Shown here piece after piece: positions 48,594-57,918 of a stretch of 64,000 bases of DNA. The notes under the pieces are model-generated. The model was not told the origin of the DNA. It searched no databases and saw only the letters and a program-made list of their open reading frames with translations. Made by a program: the position numbers and the translations under genes. The stretch spans positions 31,194-95,193 of the forward strand of contig CAIZIT010000078.1 in the NCBI GenBank assembly GCA_903933115.1. The letters are read 5' to 3'. The first letter of the stretch is position 1, and each line of letters opens with the position of its first letter. This stretch comes from an uncultured Burkholderiales bacterium. GTDB taxonomy: Bacteria > Pseudomonadota > Gammaproteobacteria > Burkholderiales > Burkholderiaceae_C.

Positions 48594-48614
48594 GAACGAT
48601 TCATTTTTCAATAG

Positions 48615-48690
48615 TGGTAGGCTGTGAGTGATTCGAACACCCGACCAATAGATTAAGAGTCTACTGCTCTACCAACTGAGCTAACAGCCA
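48615..48690 (-). tRNA. tRNA-Lys (anticodon CTT)
   Basis: 76 bases with encoded CCA. D arm TTAGCTCAGTTGGTAGAGC, anticodon stem GTAGA/TCTAT with loop CTCTTAA, T loop TTCGAAT. The acceptor stem pairs at six positions, but the first pair is T-T (TGGCTGT against ACAGCCT), and the T stem contains a G-U pair. Confidence 0.93.
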
Positions 48691-48814
48691 ATATTGAAAA
48701 ACCAAAAATATTATAGTTCAAAATTATTCTAAATCAACCTATCGCTTTTTTCAACGCATGTCTTGTATACAAAGTGATCTAAAGATGTCATTGCATTGAA
48801 CTACAATTTTTAAC

Positions 48815-49288
48815 ATGAAACAAAAATTTGTTTTTTTATGTTTATCACTTTGCTTAATAAGTTGGGCTCAAGCATTTTCATTTGGCGTTCCCAAAGACTT
48901 GATCGAGAGCGCTGTTGCGAAGAAGTTTCCAATGGAAAAATACACCATCACGCTGGATCACCCGGTCTTGAGGTTTAAAAAGGTAATTGGAAAAATTGAA
49001 ATTTGTGGTCTATGGAGCGAAAAAATAACGCGCGCCACAGGTGAATTTTGTCTCGATGCACAGCCGCTTTGGAACAAAGGCAAAGGAGATATCGAGATCG
49101 CAAAGCTCAACATCCTAAAAATCAGTGCAAAAGACTATGGTGAATTACCTGCCAATATCAGTCGCACTTTGAATGCGTCTGTTTTGAGTCTCTTGGATGG
49201 AACTTCAATTTACCATGTGCCTGATTTGGTAGGTCAACACCTGGAGAACATTCAGATTGAAGAGTCCAGTTTGCGACTGCTGTTTTAA
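48815..49288 (+). CDS. Exported DUF1439/YceB-like protein
   Basis: 157 residues. A signal peptide (FVFLCLSLCLISWAQA) is cut near residue 20, without a lipobox cysteine. The rest has alternating beta pattern: VPKDLIESAVAKKFPMEKYTITLDHPVL.FKK at the start, as in the DUF1439 (YceB) family of periplasmic lipid-binding-like proteins. Function unknown. It stands alone between tRNA-Lys and the lipocalin gene. Confidence 0.7.
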   Translation: MKQKFVFLCLSLCLISWAQAFSFGVPKDLIESAVAKKFPMEKYTITLDHPVLRFKKVIGKIEICGLWSEKITRATGEFCLDAQPLWNKGKGDIEIAKLNILKISAKDYGELPANISRTLNASVLSLLDGTSIYHVPDLVGQHLENIQIEESSLRLLF

Positions 49289-49336
49289 AGCTCTAGAAAG
49301 ACTCAAAGTCCAAGAACTCTGAAGTTTTTCAATGAA

Positions 49337-49918
49337 CTATTTCACAAGAATGTCTTGTTTATGAGGTGTTCTCTCGAGCTGACTCAGATCAAACCCTCTA
49401 GCAACCAATCGAAGCATCAATTGATTCAGCGCGTGGTCGTCTGGCTCTGGTGTTCTTGACAATATCCACAAATACTCTCGCTTGGGCTCGCTGATGGCGA
49501 CCAATTGATAGGCCTGATCGATATCAATCACCCAGTAATCCCCCCAAACAAAGGGCAAAATAGACATCCACTGCGGTGCAAACCTCACCTTCAACTTGGC
49601 CGATTTGGCATCACCCACTTGTACAGCCTCGCCCAACGCATTGGTGACTTGGCCATCCTCTTGGCGGCACAAATTCAAGACAGTCAGATGGCCATCAGCC
49701 CTCAATGAATATTGGGCCTTGGTGTCGCTCTTACACTTTTTTTGAAACCAGTTGGGGTATTTGGCAATTTCAAACCACTGCCCCAAATACCGCTGAAGAT
49801 CCAAGGACTCAATAGAATTCAATCGATGGTCTTTGCTTTCTTGAGCATCTGCCAGGTTGCAAAAGAACACGCTCACCGCCATGTAAGCGAAAAGCAAGAC
49901 TTTGGACAAGAGCATCAT
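49337..49918 (-). CDS. Lipocalin (Blc-like)
   Basis: About 193 residues from the ATG at 49918 (MMLLSKVLLFAYMAVSVFF), with AGGG before it; the open frame goes on to 50218, but that part overlaps the upstream gene and is not lipocalin-like. Signal peptide, then the lipocalin motif YLGQWFEIAKYPNWFQKKC (GxW) and DYWVIDIDQAYQLVAISEPKREYLWILSRTP. The mature cysteine of a lipoprotein is not obvious. Bacterial lipocalins bind fatty acids or lysophospholipids at the outer membrane. Confidence 0.88.
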   Translation of the reverse strand: MMLLSKVLLFAYMAVSVFFCNLADAQESKDHRLNSIESLDLQRYLGQWFEIAKYPNWFQKKCKSDTKAQYSLRADGHLTVLNLCRQEDGQVTNALGEAVQVGDAKSAKLKVRFAPQWMSILPFVWGDYWVIDIDQAYQLVAISEPKREYLWILSRTPEPDDHALNQLMLRLVARGFDLSQLERTPHKQDILVK

Positions 49919-50012
49919 ATTGACCCTAAAACGCCATTGCATTGAAAGCGCTCTAGTTCCTTCCAAGCCGAGCGCGTCATATCTGGCCAAGGAGCTCAAA
50001 TCCAGTTGCTTC

Positions 50013-51083
50013 TTAGACGGGGTCATAAACAGCAAAGACTTTATTGGAATTGAACACATGCGTTTCAATGAAGGAACTCCAATTGAGCTGTGCTTTAAGT
50101 TCATGCATGGCTCCCATGAGGGGACTCCAGTTGAGGATTTCTTGTTGCCCAGAGGTCTCAAACTGCTCTGTGGTTTGCGCTCTCCAGTACTCAAAGTCCC
50201 CCTTGACCAAGGCTTCATAGAGTTTCAAATCTGCTGGCGTGTCTGGGTAGAGTCTGTAGTTTTTGTCACATAAAAAGGCATGAGACCAACTCGAAGAAGC
50301 AACCAACGCCACTCGCCATGGTGAATCAGCGAGAATTTTGGCTGTTTGAGCCCCCATTTGCATGCACCGCCTTGGCGATGGAGACGGAGGATCCAAAATG
50401 AGCTCGTCGTCCATTCTCGTTAAAAACCCTTTGGCAGAGATCACCTTGGAGCCATAACAATTGATGGGCATGGCAATGGTGGGATATTCCCAACCTTGTC
50501 GATCGTAGTCCAAATAAAGAATGGCATTGGTGAACGCATGCGCCAAACTTGAGTGATGCAGGGGTTTGTAAGCGTAAGAAACATCGATGTCTGATTTGAT
50601 CAATCCAGAGATCAGGTGTTTGGCAATATCTCTTCGACCTTTGAGACGGTAGTGCTTGTCAGGCCCCTCGCCCCAAGCATTCGGTTTGCCGTTGTCCACC
50701 ATAGAGGAGTTCTGTGCGTGTCGCCAAGGGTAGAGATCCATGTCTTCGTAAGCAAAAACCGTAAAGGGCGGGATGATGTCTTCTTTAAAGTTTTCGTACT
50801 GATCATCTCCCCAAATCAACACGACATCGGGCTTGAAGTCATCAATAGACTTTCTGACCCTTCTGAACTGATCGACCATCTGTGCACGGTGTTGGGCTGC
50901 AGCTTTTACCCCCAAGTCATCAGACCACTCTTGGCGCATAGGCTCGGGCCAATTCTTGGGGTCCTTCGCCTCTTGAGGAATGCTGGCGTCGTTCAAGGTG
51001 TAGCGCAAAATCCCCGACATGATGGAGTCGGGAGTTGACAGCGGTGGGTAATGAGAGAGCCCTAAACCAAGTATTTCAGCCAT
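50013..51083 (-). CDS. Class III extradiol ring-cleavage dioxygenase-like protein (LigB family)
   Basis: 356 residues from the ATG at 51083 (MAEILGLGLSHYPPL). The N-terminal GLGLSHYP holds a histidine in the metal-ligand position of LigB-type dioxygenases, DVVLIWGDDQYENF follows near residue 93, and SSSWSHAF gives a later histidine. This family opens catechol-type rings with non-haem iron. No other ring-cleavage gene is nearby; a partner such as a hydrolase or hydroxylase is missing. The substrate cannot be told. Confidence 0.82.
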   Translation of the reverse strand: MAEILGLGLSHYPPLSTPDSIMSGILRYTLNDASIPQEAKDPKNWPEPMRQEWSDDLGVKAAAQHRAQMVDQFRRVRKSIDDFKPDVVLIWGDDQYENFKEDIIPPFTVFAYEDMDLYPWRHAQNSSMVDNGKPNAWGEGPDKHYRLKGRRDIAKHLISGLIKSDIDVSYAYKPLHHSSLAHAFTNAILYLDYDRQGWEYPTIAMPINCYGSKVISAKGFLTRMDDELILDPPSPSPRRCMQMGAQTAKILADSPWRVALVASSSWSHAFLCDKNYRLYPDTPADLKLYEALVKGDFEYWRAQTTEQFETSGQQEILNWSPLMGAMHELKAQLNWSSFIETHVFNSNKVFAVYDPV

Positions 51084-51089
51084 AAGCAC

Positions 51090-51898
51090 CGTCCAAGTTC
51101 ATTTGAAAAAAATCATTTCACCATTTTACGCTGAAGCCAAGAACGCCAATCATAGCGAATTCACACTAGAAATTGTGATACTCATTGACACATGAATTCA
51201 CTGCTGAACTGAACGCTAGAGTCTTCACTGAGTTCAACCCCTCCTATCAAATCCAGTTCTTCTGACCTACACGCTCAGCCCATCGCATTTGAAGCATTGA
51301 GTTGAAGTGCTGGGATCCTTGGTACACCCAAACATTCCATCTTCATGCGCTAAACGACCAGGATCACTTTTTGATACAGCACCTTGAAGTCATAAGAGAG
51401 TCAAGAAAGTGCATGAAAGAGCATGGACATTGCACCAAGTTCAAGGCACATGACACCCGCATTCCCCATCGGTTTAACCCTTATACATTTGATGATACAA
51501 AGCATTTCTTGTTGCAAAAAAATGACATGCAGTACAAACCTGATGGTCAATGTCACAGCAGCCCTGTATAAATGTACTCATCGCAATCAAGGAGTTTTCA
51601 CCTTGTCATTTCACCCCTCAAATTGGCTGCATCTTCTCGCTGTGTTTATCAAAAATTGGTATCTGCAAATGAACAGCAATGCCTCTATGAAATACAACAG
51701 CCAGCTCGGGCTTTACTCTTCAAGTTTTCTAGAAAGAGACCACTGGCCAGAGGCAAGCCGCCACCAAAAAATGTATTGATCGGTCAAGGCAATTCTTCAC
51801 TGCAAATCGATCTTGCAAATCAACACCAACGGCTCAATCGACTCACTCGAAAATTGCAAAAGCACATCAAACGGTACTTGAGTCTAATTGGAGACTTC
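51090..51898. other. Long region without a clear gene
   Basis: About 810 bases upstream of the LigB-like gene (minus) and the secreted hydrolase gene (plus). Two overlapping plus-strand frames stay open (51423-51779, and 51572 into the hydrolase frame), but neither shows a ribosome site, signal peptide or known motif before 51899. A TTGGCG/TAAAAT promoter for the LigB-like gene is at 51149-51123. No RNA gene is recognised. Confidence 0.5.
51123..51149 (-). promoter_or_regulatory. Promoter of the LigB-like gene
   Basis: TTGGCG (51149-51144) and TAAAAT (51128-51123) on the minus strand, 15 bases apart, about 40 bases before the ATG. Spacing is short, but two other promoters in this window share it. 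Confidence 0.5.
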
Positions 51899-52735
51899 AT
51901 GAAGCCGTTCATCACCATCTTTTGCTTGTATGTCTACAGCCTTCTGACCCAAGCGCAGACAGTTCCTGCTCATGCCGAGGGGCTTCAAGAGGAGCTGATC
52001 GAAATTCAAATTGATGGTGGGATTCAGCGTGCTGTTCTTTCAAAGCGAAAAGGTCAGGTTGAAGGCTCAAAACTACTTGTGCTGATCCCGGGTTACCCTT
52101 CAGTGGTTAGGCCAGAAATGGGAGATGGCTTCATGATGAACAGTCCTCTCATCGGTAACTTTCTTATCAGGGCTCGACGTCACCTTAATTCGGATAAGGT
52201 CATGACACTGCTTGTAGACTGCCATTCAAGTGTTGGGGAAATCTGCACTCCTGACTATCAAGCTAGCCGAAATCGTTTTAAGCACATTAAAACTGTCATC
52301 GACGCAGCCAAGGCAAAGCTTCCTTCTGTTAAAGAGGTATACCTGCTATCAACCAGTGCTGGAACGATTTCATCTGCTTTCGTCAGTCAATTCGGACAGA
52401 CTGAGTTCACCGGCGTTATACATACGGCAACTATTGACCCTACAGCGCCACGCTCTTACACTCAACTGAAAGACTTCAACTATGGCGAACTCAAAACTCA
52501 ACAAGCTTTTATTCACCATGTTGAAGATCCATGTGCGATCACACAGTTCAGCTACATCAGAACAATAGCTGAGAAATTTAAGATCCCGTTGATAACGGTC
52601 CGTGGAGGCAGCGATTTTCGCGGCCCCGCTTGTGCCGCATTCACCCAGCACGGATTCCGAAACAAAGAACAAACGGTTGCTCAGCACATCCTTAAGATGC
52701 TGGAGAGTTCATCTTGGTTACCAGACGAGATTTGA
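51899..52735 (+). CDS. Secreted alpha/beta-hydrolase-like protein
   Basis: 278 residues from the ATG at 51899 (MKPFITIFCLYVYSLLTQAQ), which has GGAG seven bases upstream; a frame open 109 codons further upstream is not thought to be translated. Signal peptide to about residue 20. The fold is suggested by LLVLIPGYPSVV (oxyanion region), the nucleophile-like STSAG at 151-155 (Ser153), an aspartate near 237 (GGSDFRG) and a histidine (TQHGF). Substrate unknown. Confidence 0.75.
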   Translation: MKPFITIFCLYVYSLLTQAQTVPAHAEGLQEELIEIQIDGGIQRAVLSKRKGQVEGSKLLVLIPGYPSVVRPEMGDGFMMNSPLIGNFLIRARRHLNSDKVMTLLVDCHSSVGEICTPDYQASRNRFKHIKTVIDAAKAKLPSVKEVYLLSTSAGTISSAFVSQFGQTEFTGVIHTATIDPTAPRSYTQLKDFNYGELKTQQAFIHHVEDPCAITQFSYIRTIAEKFKIPLITVRGGSDFRGPACAAFTQHGFRNKEQTVAQHILKMLESSSWLPDEI

Positions 52736-52890
52736 TGGCCATCTGCTCTTGAATGAACTGAGCGAGATGTAGTGCTTCAGACCAGAGTGCCGATTCATCT
52801 GACAGGCGGCAAAAAATTGACGCAAAACATATCACAGCTTGATTGATCAAGCGGTGAACACGCTGGCGGTGAAATCAGGATGCAGAAATG

Positions 52891-52912
52891 AAAAATGCGC
52901 CCGAAGGCGCAT
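52891..52912 (-). terminator. Terminator of the gltX-tRNA unit
   Basis: On the minus strand ATGCGCC-TTCG-GGCGCAT is followed by TTTT. A UUCG tetraloop gives a very stable hairpin, 14 bases after the 3' end of tRNA-Asp. Confidence 0.88.
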
Positions 52913-52925
52913 CTTTACTAGCTTT

Positions 52926-53002
52926 TGGCGGAGTGGACGGGACTCGAACCCGCGACCCCCGGCGTGACAGGCCGGTATTCTAACCAACTGAACTACCACT
53001 CC
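52926..53002 (-). tRNA. tRNA-Asp (anticodon GTC)
   Basis: 77 bases including encoded CCA. Acceptor GGAGTGG/CCACTCC, D arm TAGTTCAGTTGGTTAGAATA, anticodon loop CTGTCAC with GTC, T loop TTCGAGT. It is the last of three tRNAs after gltX. Confidence 0.97.
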
Positions 53003-53064
53003 ACGTGGTTGTAATTTTTAAGCATCAGATCCGTGAATCTGATGCGCTCAAGTACTACAAAACT

Positions 53065-53140
53065 TGGCGACCCTACGGGGATTCGAACCCCGGTACTCAC
53101 CGTGAAAGGGTGATGTCCTAGGCCTCTAGACGATAGGGTC
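53065..53140 (-). tRNA. tRNA-Glu (anticodon TTC)
   Basis: 76 bases including encoded CCA. Acceptor GACCCTA/TAGGGTC, anticodon loop CTTTCAC with TTC, T arm CGGGGTTCGAATCCCCG. It is located in the same unit as the gene for its own synthetase, gltX. Confidence 0.97.
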
Positions 53141-53163
53141 AAACCTGGAACAATGATATCTTT

Positions 53164-53239
<76 letters not shown>

Positions 53240-53273
53240 AAAAGGTATCAAGAGCATTATTATAACCAGAAAA

Positions 53274-54662
53274 TTAGGCTTTTGAAAGCCTTTCTATCAC
53301 CTCTTTTTGACTAAACAGTGAAATAACTGCATCCAATGATGGAGTTTGCGCTGTACCGACCAATAAAACACGAACAGGCATCGCCAACTGAGGCATTTTT
53401 AAACCAGTTTGAGCCAAAACATCCTTGATCTCTTGAGCAATCGTGGACACATCCCAACTTGAAACTTGCGCCAAACGCTCCTTCAATAAAGCAATTGCTG
53501 GCTTCGCTGCATCGGTCACGTGCTTGGCCCATTCCTCAGGATGGGGTTCGACCTTCACATAAAAAACACTGACCCATTTGGCCAAAGCCACCAAGGTCTC
53601 ACAGCGATCCTTCAAAAGATGACACATGGAGGCCAATCGTTCGTCAGCTTTTACGCCTAGTGATGTCAAAAAGGGTTGCACTCTCAGAGCCAACTCTTCT
53701 CCACTCAAGGCTTTCAAGTGCTGTGCATTGACCCATTTGAGCTTGGCTTCATCGAATTGCGCTGCACTCTTGCCCAAGTGGTCCAAATCAAACCATGACA
53801 AGAACTGCTCAACGCTGAAAATTTCATCGTCTCCATGACTCCAACCCAAGCGGGCCAAATAGTTGATCATGGCTTCGGGTAAATAGCCTTCCGCTTCATA
53901 AGCGGTGACGGCCTTGGCACCGTTTCTTTTGCTCAATTTCTCACCTTGCTCATTGAGCACCGTAGGCAAATGCGCATACGTGGGGTGCTCATGACCCAAG
54001 GCTTTGAAAATGTTGATTTGTCTGGGCGTGTTGTTCACGTGATCATCGCCTCTGATCACGTGGGTGATCTTCATGTCGATATCGTCCACGACCACACAAA
54101 AGTTATAGGTCGGCGTTCCATCGGGCCTTGCAATCACCAAGTCGTCCAACTCCTCGTTGGAAATTTCAATCAACCCCTTGACCTTGTCGGTCCATGAAAC
54201 AAATCCGTCCTTGGGATTCTTGAACCGCAAGACAGGTTGCACACCGGGGGGAATGGGCGGTAGCGTTTTGCCCTCCTCCGGCCGCCAAGTACCGTCGTAC
54301 CTGGGCTTTTGTTTGTTTTGTGTTTGTCGCTCTCTTAAAGCATCCAACTCCTCGATGCTCATGTAGCAAGGGTAGACCGCTCCAGAGCTCTTCAACTGCT
54401 CGAGCACCTCTTGGTAGCGCTTGATGCGCTGCATTTGGTAAAAAGGCCCCTCATCGGGCGCCATTCCGAGCCACTTCATGCCTTGCAAAATCACATCCAC
54501 CGCCTCTTGGCTGGAGCGATCGATATCGGTGTCTTCAACTCGCAAAATGAAGACTCCATCATGGGCCTTGGCAAAAGCCCAAGGGTACAAAGCAGAGCGT
54601 ATATTGCCCAGATGAATAAATCCCGTGGGGGAAGGGGCAAAACGAGTTCTAACGACAGTCAT
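53274..54662 (-). CDS. gltX: Glutamyl-tRNA synthetase
   Basis: 462 residues from the ATG at 54662 ([14 protein letters not shown]). Class I synthetase: HIGH-type motif HLGN at 17-20 and KMSKS-type KLSKR near residue 240. Discriminating or not: the single gene with a normal GlnRS absent from view does not settle whether it also charges tRNA-Gln. A GTG at 54671 would overlap the metZ stop and is less likely. It follows metZ by 10 bases and is followed by three tRNA genes. Confidence 0.97.
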   Translation of the reverse strand: MTVVRTRFAPSPTGFIHLGNIRSALYPWAFAKAHDGVFILRVEDTDIDRSSQEAVDVILQGMKWLGMAPDEGPFYQMQRIKRYQEVLEQLKSSGAVYPCYMSIEELDALRERQTQNKQKPRYDGTWRPEEGKTLPPIPPGVQPVLRFKNPKDGFVSWTDKVKGLIEISNEELDDLVIARPDGTPTYNFCVVVDDIDMKITHVIRGDDHVNNTPRQINIFKALGHEHPTYAHLPTVLNEQGEKLSKRNGAKAVTAYEAEGYLPEAMINYLARLGWSHGDDEIFSVEQFLSWFDLDHLGKSAAQFDEAKLKWVNAQHLKALSGEELALRVQPFLTSLGVKADERLASMCHLLKDRCETLVALAKWVSVFYVKVEPHPEEWAKHVTDAAKPAIALLKERLAQVSSWDVSTIAQEIKDVLAQTGLKMPQLAMPVRVLLVGTAQTPSLDAVISLFSQKEVIERLSKA

Positions 54663-54671
54663 ATTCAACAC

Positions 54672-55898
54672 TTATAAAGAATCTAAACCCAAAGCCAAAT
54701 CGTGCTTCAAATCATCCAAATGTTCAAGCCCTACGGCCACACGGATCAAATGCTGGCGAATACCCGCCTTTAAACGCTGCTCCTCCGTGAGCCTGCCGTG
54801 CGAGGTGCTGGCGGGTTGAGTGATGATGGTTTTAACATCTCCCAAATTGGCCGTGACAGACATCACCTTCGTGTGATCAATCACATGGAATGCATTTTTC
54901 CTGCCCTCCTCAGGGGTTTGACCAAAGACATCAAAGGCCAACACGGCTCCTCCCATGTTGCGTTGCTGGCGCATGGCCAATTCATGCTGAGGGTGACTTT
55001 GCAGTCCGGGGTAATAAACGCGTTCCACTCTCGGGTGGGCTTCAAGCCACTTGGCCAAATCCAGCGCTTGCTCCGATTGCGCCTTCATTCGAATCCCCAA
55101 AGTCTCCATGCCTTTCAAAACCACCCATGCATTGAAGGCGGACAAAGTCATGCCCGCACTTCTCATGACCGGTATGAATTTTTCTTTGATGATTTTCTCT
55201 GTCCCGCAAATCGCGCCCGCCACCACCCGGCCTTGACCGTCCAAGTACTTGGTACCCGAATGAATGACCAAATCAGCACCATAATCAATGGGGCGCTGCA
55301 ACACAGGGGTACAAAAACAGTTGTCAACAGCCAAGAGTGCACCACCTGCGTGTGCAATATCGGCCAAAACTTGGATATCACAAACCTCGGTCAAGGGGTT
55401 CGTTGGCGTCTCGGCAAAGAGCAATTTGGTCTTGGGACTCATCGCATCTCGCCACTCTTGAGGGTCGGTTTGAGAGACAAAGGTGGTCTCAACACCGAAT
55501 TTACCAAACTCTGAGGCCAAGAGCTTGATCGTAGAGCCGAACACCGAACGAGAGCAAATGACATGGTCCCCACTCTTTAAAAGCCCCATACAAAGGAGCA
55601 ACACTGCGGCCATTCCACTGGAAGTGGCAATACAAGCTTCGGCCCCTTCCAGCGCAGCCAAACGCATCTCCATGCTGGCAACGGTGGGGTTGGTAAATCT
55701 CGAATAAATGAATCCATCCTCTTCGCCAGAGAAACGCCTTGCCGCGGTTTCACAATCGGGTTGGGTGAAACTGGAGGTCAGGTACAAGGACTCCGAGTTC
55801 TCGCCGTATTGAGACTTCTCAACCGCACTTCTCACCGCCAAGGTCTCTAGATGCAAACCCTCTGGCAAGGGTCTGCTGTTGGAATGGTGTTGACTCAT
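54672..55898 (-). CDS. metZ: O-succinylhomoserine sulfhydrylase
   Basis: 408 residues of the Cys/Met PLP-dependent family. The PLP lysine is Lys217 in IHSGTKYLDGQGR; YSRFTNPTV, SSGMAAV and FAETPTNPLTEV are also family motifs. Position in the purF cluster is characteristic of metZ, which makes homocysteine directly from sulfide. A related cystathionine gamma-synthase cannot be fully excluded. The gene starts 12 bases after purF. Confidence 0.92.
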   Translation of the reverse strand: MSQHHSNSRPLPEGLHLETLAVRSAVEKSQYGENSESLYLTSSFTQPDCETAARRFSGEEDGFIYSRFTNPTVASMEMRLAALEGAEACIATSSGMAAVLLLCMGLLKSGDHVICSRSVFGSTIKLLASEFGKFGVETTFVSQTDPQEWRDAMSPKTKLLFAETPTNPLTEVCDIQVLADIAHAGGALLAVDNCFCTPVLQRPIDYGADLVIHSGTKYLDGQGRVVAGAICGTEKIIKEKFIPVMRSAGMTLSAFNAWVVLKGMETLGIRMKAQSEQALDLAKWLEAHPRVERVYYPGLQSHPQHELAMRQQRNMGGAVLAFDVFGQTPEEGRKNAFHVIDHTKVMSVTANLGDVKTIITQPASTSHGRLTEEQRLKAGIRQHLIRVAVGLEHLDDLKHDLALGLDSL

Positions 55899-55910
55899 TG
55901 TAGGAACTCC

Positions 55911-57428
55911 TTATTCGTCCTTAAAGTTGGGCAATGAAAGCCTTGAGTTGTCTTGAGCATTCTCATCTGCAACGACCCGAGATTGCCCCATGCGAAGAAT
56001 ATCTTCAGCAGCGATATCTCCAGTCACATAAACACCATCAAAGCAAGAGGCATCAAAACCATCGATGGCCCTTGCGCCCGGTTGCTGAGCCGCCAAAATC
56101 GCTTTTTTCATGGCATCCACATCTTGGTAAATCAAGGCATCACAACCGATGATTTCTCGAACCTCTTCAACGCTTCGGTCAAAGGCCACCAACTCGGCGC
56201 TGGTGGGCATGTCAATGCCGTAGACATTGGGAAAACGCACCGGAGGCGCTGCACTGGCCAAGTAGACCTTGTTGGCTCCCGCATCGCGGGCCATCATGAC
56301 GATCTCTTTGCTGGTGGTGCCTCTCACAATGGAGTCGTCCACCAAAAGCACATTTCTGCCCGCAAATTCGCTCTTGATCACATTCAACTTTTGTCTGACT
56401 GAACGCTTGCGAACACCTTGGCCAGGCATGATGAAGGTGCGTCCCACATACCTGTTCTTGACAAAGCCCTCTCTATAGGGCTTACCCAAAAGGTGCGCCA
56501 ACTGTGTGGCACTTGGGCGACTGGATTCTGGAATAGGGATCACCACATCGATGTCTTGTGGAGGGACCGTTGAGACCACCCTCTTGGCCAGGGTTTCACC
56601 CAAATTCAGCCGAGCTTGATAAACGGAGATACCGTCCATGGTGGAATCGGGCCGGGCCAAATAGACATACTCAAAGATACAAGGCTGAAGACTGCTTTGG
56701 GGTGCGCACTGTGCGTGATGAACCGTCCCATCCAGACCCACAAACATTGCCTCACCTGGGGCCAAATCACGTTCAAATTCATAACCCGTTCCCTCTAAGG
56801 CCACAGACTCACTGGCCACCATGATCGCACCACTGGGCGCCACGCCATAGCATAGGGGTCGAATGCCAAAGGGATCGCGAAAGGCCAACAATCCATGACC
56901 AGCGATCATTGAAATGACCGCATAAGAGCCCTTGACTCTGTGATGCACTCTTTGGACGGCATCAAAAACATCTTGATGGCCCAAAGTCAAGCCCCTTGTG
57001 GTTTTCTCCAGCTCATGGGCCAAAACATTCAAGAGCACCTCGGAGTCGCTCTCTGTGTTGATGTGCCTGTGGTCGGTGGAGAACAACTCTTTCTTTAAAG
57101 CCTGCGCATTGGTCAAATTGCCATTGTGGACCAACACCAGACCGAAAGGGGCGTTCACGTAAAAGGGCTGAGCCTCCTCTTCACTGAAAGCGTTTCCAGC
57201 AGTGGGGTACCTCACCTGCCCAAGACCCAAAGGCCCAGGCAGTGCTCGCATGTTGCGCGTTCTGAAGACATCACGCACCATGCCCTTGGCTTTGTGCATA
57301 AAAAACTTTTGATCCTGCTGCGTGACAATGCCTGCAGCATCTTGGCCTCTGTGCTGCAAGAGCAACAAAGCGTCATAGATCAATTGATTCACGGGTGCGT
57401 TACTGACAACGCCAACAATGCCACACAT
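55911..57428 (-). CDS. purF: Amidophosphoribosyltransferase
   Basis: 505 residues; the first committed step of purine synthesis. It begins MCGIVGVVS, with Cys2 as the nucleophile of the glutaminase domain after Met removal. The phosphoribosyltransferase domain has the PRPP loop NVLLVDDSIVRGTTSKEIV near residue 355. Length is normal. It lies between cvpA (1 base upstream) and metZ. Confidence 0.98.
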   Translation of the reverse strand: MCGIVGVVSNAPVNQLIYDALLLLQHRGQDAAGIVTQQDQKFFMHKAKGMVRDVFRTRNMRALPGPLGLGQVRYPTAGNAFSEEEAQPFYVNAPFGLVLVHNGNLTNAQALKKELFSTDHRHINTESDSEVLLNVLAHELEKTTRGLTLGHQDVFDAVQRVHHRVKGSYAVISMIAGHGLLAFRDPFGIRPLCYGVAPSGAIMVASESVALEGTGYEFERDLAPGEAMFVGLDGTVHHAQCAPQSSLQPCIFEYVYLARPDSTMDGISVYQARLNLGETLAKRVVSTVPPQDIDVVIPIPESSRPSATQLAHLLGKPYREGFVKNRYVGRTFIMPGQGVRKRSVRQKLNVIKSEFAGRNVLLVDDSIVRGTTSKEIVMMARDAGANKVYLASAAPPVRFPNVYGIDMPTSAELVAFDRSVEEVREIIGCDALIYQDVDAMKKAILAAQQPGARAIDGFDASCFDGVYVTGDIAAEDILRMGQSRVVADENAQDNSRLSLPNFKDE

Positions 57429-57429
57429 A

Positions 57430-57915
57430 TTAAATCACGTACTTTCCAAATTCTTTGGGTAAAAAAGGTTTGATGGCATCTAGAGCACCCACCAAATAGC
57501 CAGCCAAGTAAGAGGTCTTCCAAGTCTCCAACTCTTGTAAAGGCGTGAGTCTGACCACGGTGGTCAAACACAAACTCAACACGAACACTTTAAGAAGTGC
57601 AAAGAGCGCACCCATAAAACTGTTCAAAAAACCGAGTCCAATGGCCGAAATGAGGGTGCTGAGCAAATGGGAGATCAAAGAGACAACGATCAAACACATC
57701 ACCAAAACGCTAGCAAAACCCATCAAATACCGCAACTCAGGGCTGGCACCACTCACCGGCAAGTAAGCCCCCATCTCAGTGGCAAACATTTGAGCCGCCA
57801 AAAAACCAATGACCCAGGCCGCAAGACCCAAAATCTCCTTGATCAAGCCTCTCCACAAACCGGACACGATGGCCAATAAAGCCAGCGCGCAGATGACCCA
57901 ATCCAGTGTGTTCAT
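57430..57915 (-). CDS. cvpA: CvpA family inner-membrane protein
   Basis: 161 residues from the ATG at 57915 (MNTLDWVICALALLAIVSG), three bases after the upstream stop. Four hydrophobic segments and RGLIKEILGLAAWVIGFLAA are typical of CvpA, needed for colicin V export and linked to purF in many bacteria. No biochemical role is firm. purF starts one base after its stop. Confidence 0.93.
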   Translation of the reverse strand: MNTLDWVICALALLAIVSGLWRGLIKEILGLAAWVIGFLAAQMFATEMGAYLPVSGASPELRYLMGFASVLVMCLIVVSLISHLLSTLISAIGLGFLNSFMGALFALLKVFVLSLCLTTVVRLTPLQELETWKTSYLAGYLVGALDAIKPFLPKEFGKYVI

Positions 57916-57918
57916 CAC

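Noticed and set aside
49919..50218. N-terminal extension of the lipocalin frame
   Set aside because: The lipocalin signal peptide begins at 49918; the extension lies over the LigB-like gene in another frame and is not lipocalin-like.
51302..51571. Plus-strand frame of 89 codons
   Set aside because: No start signals, no recognisable family and overlap with other weak frames.
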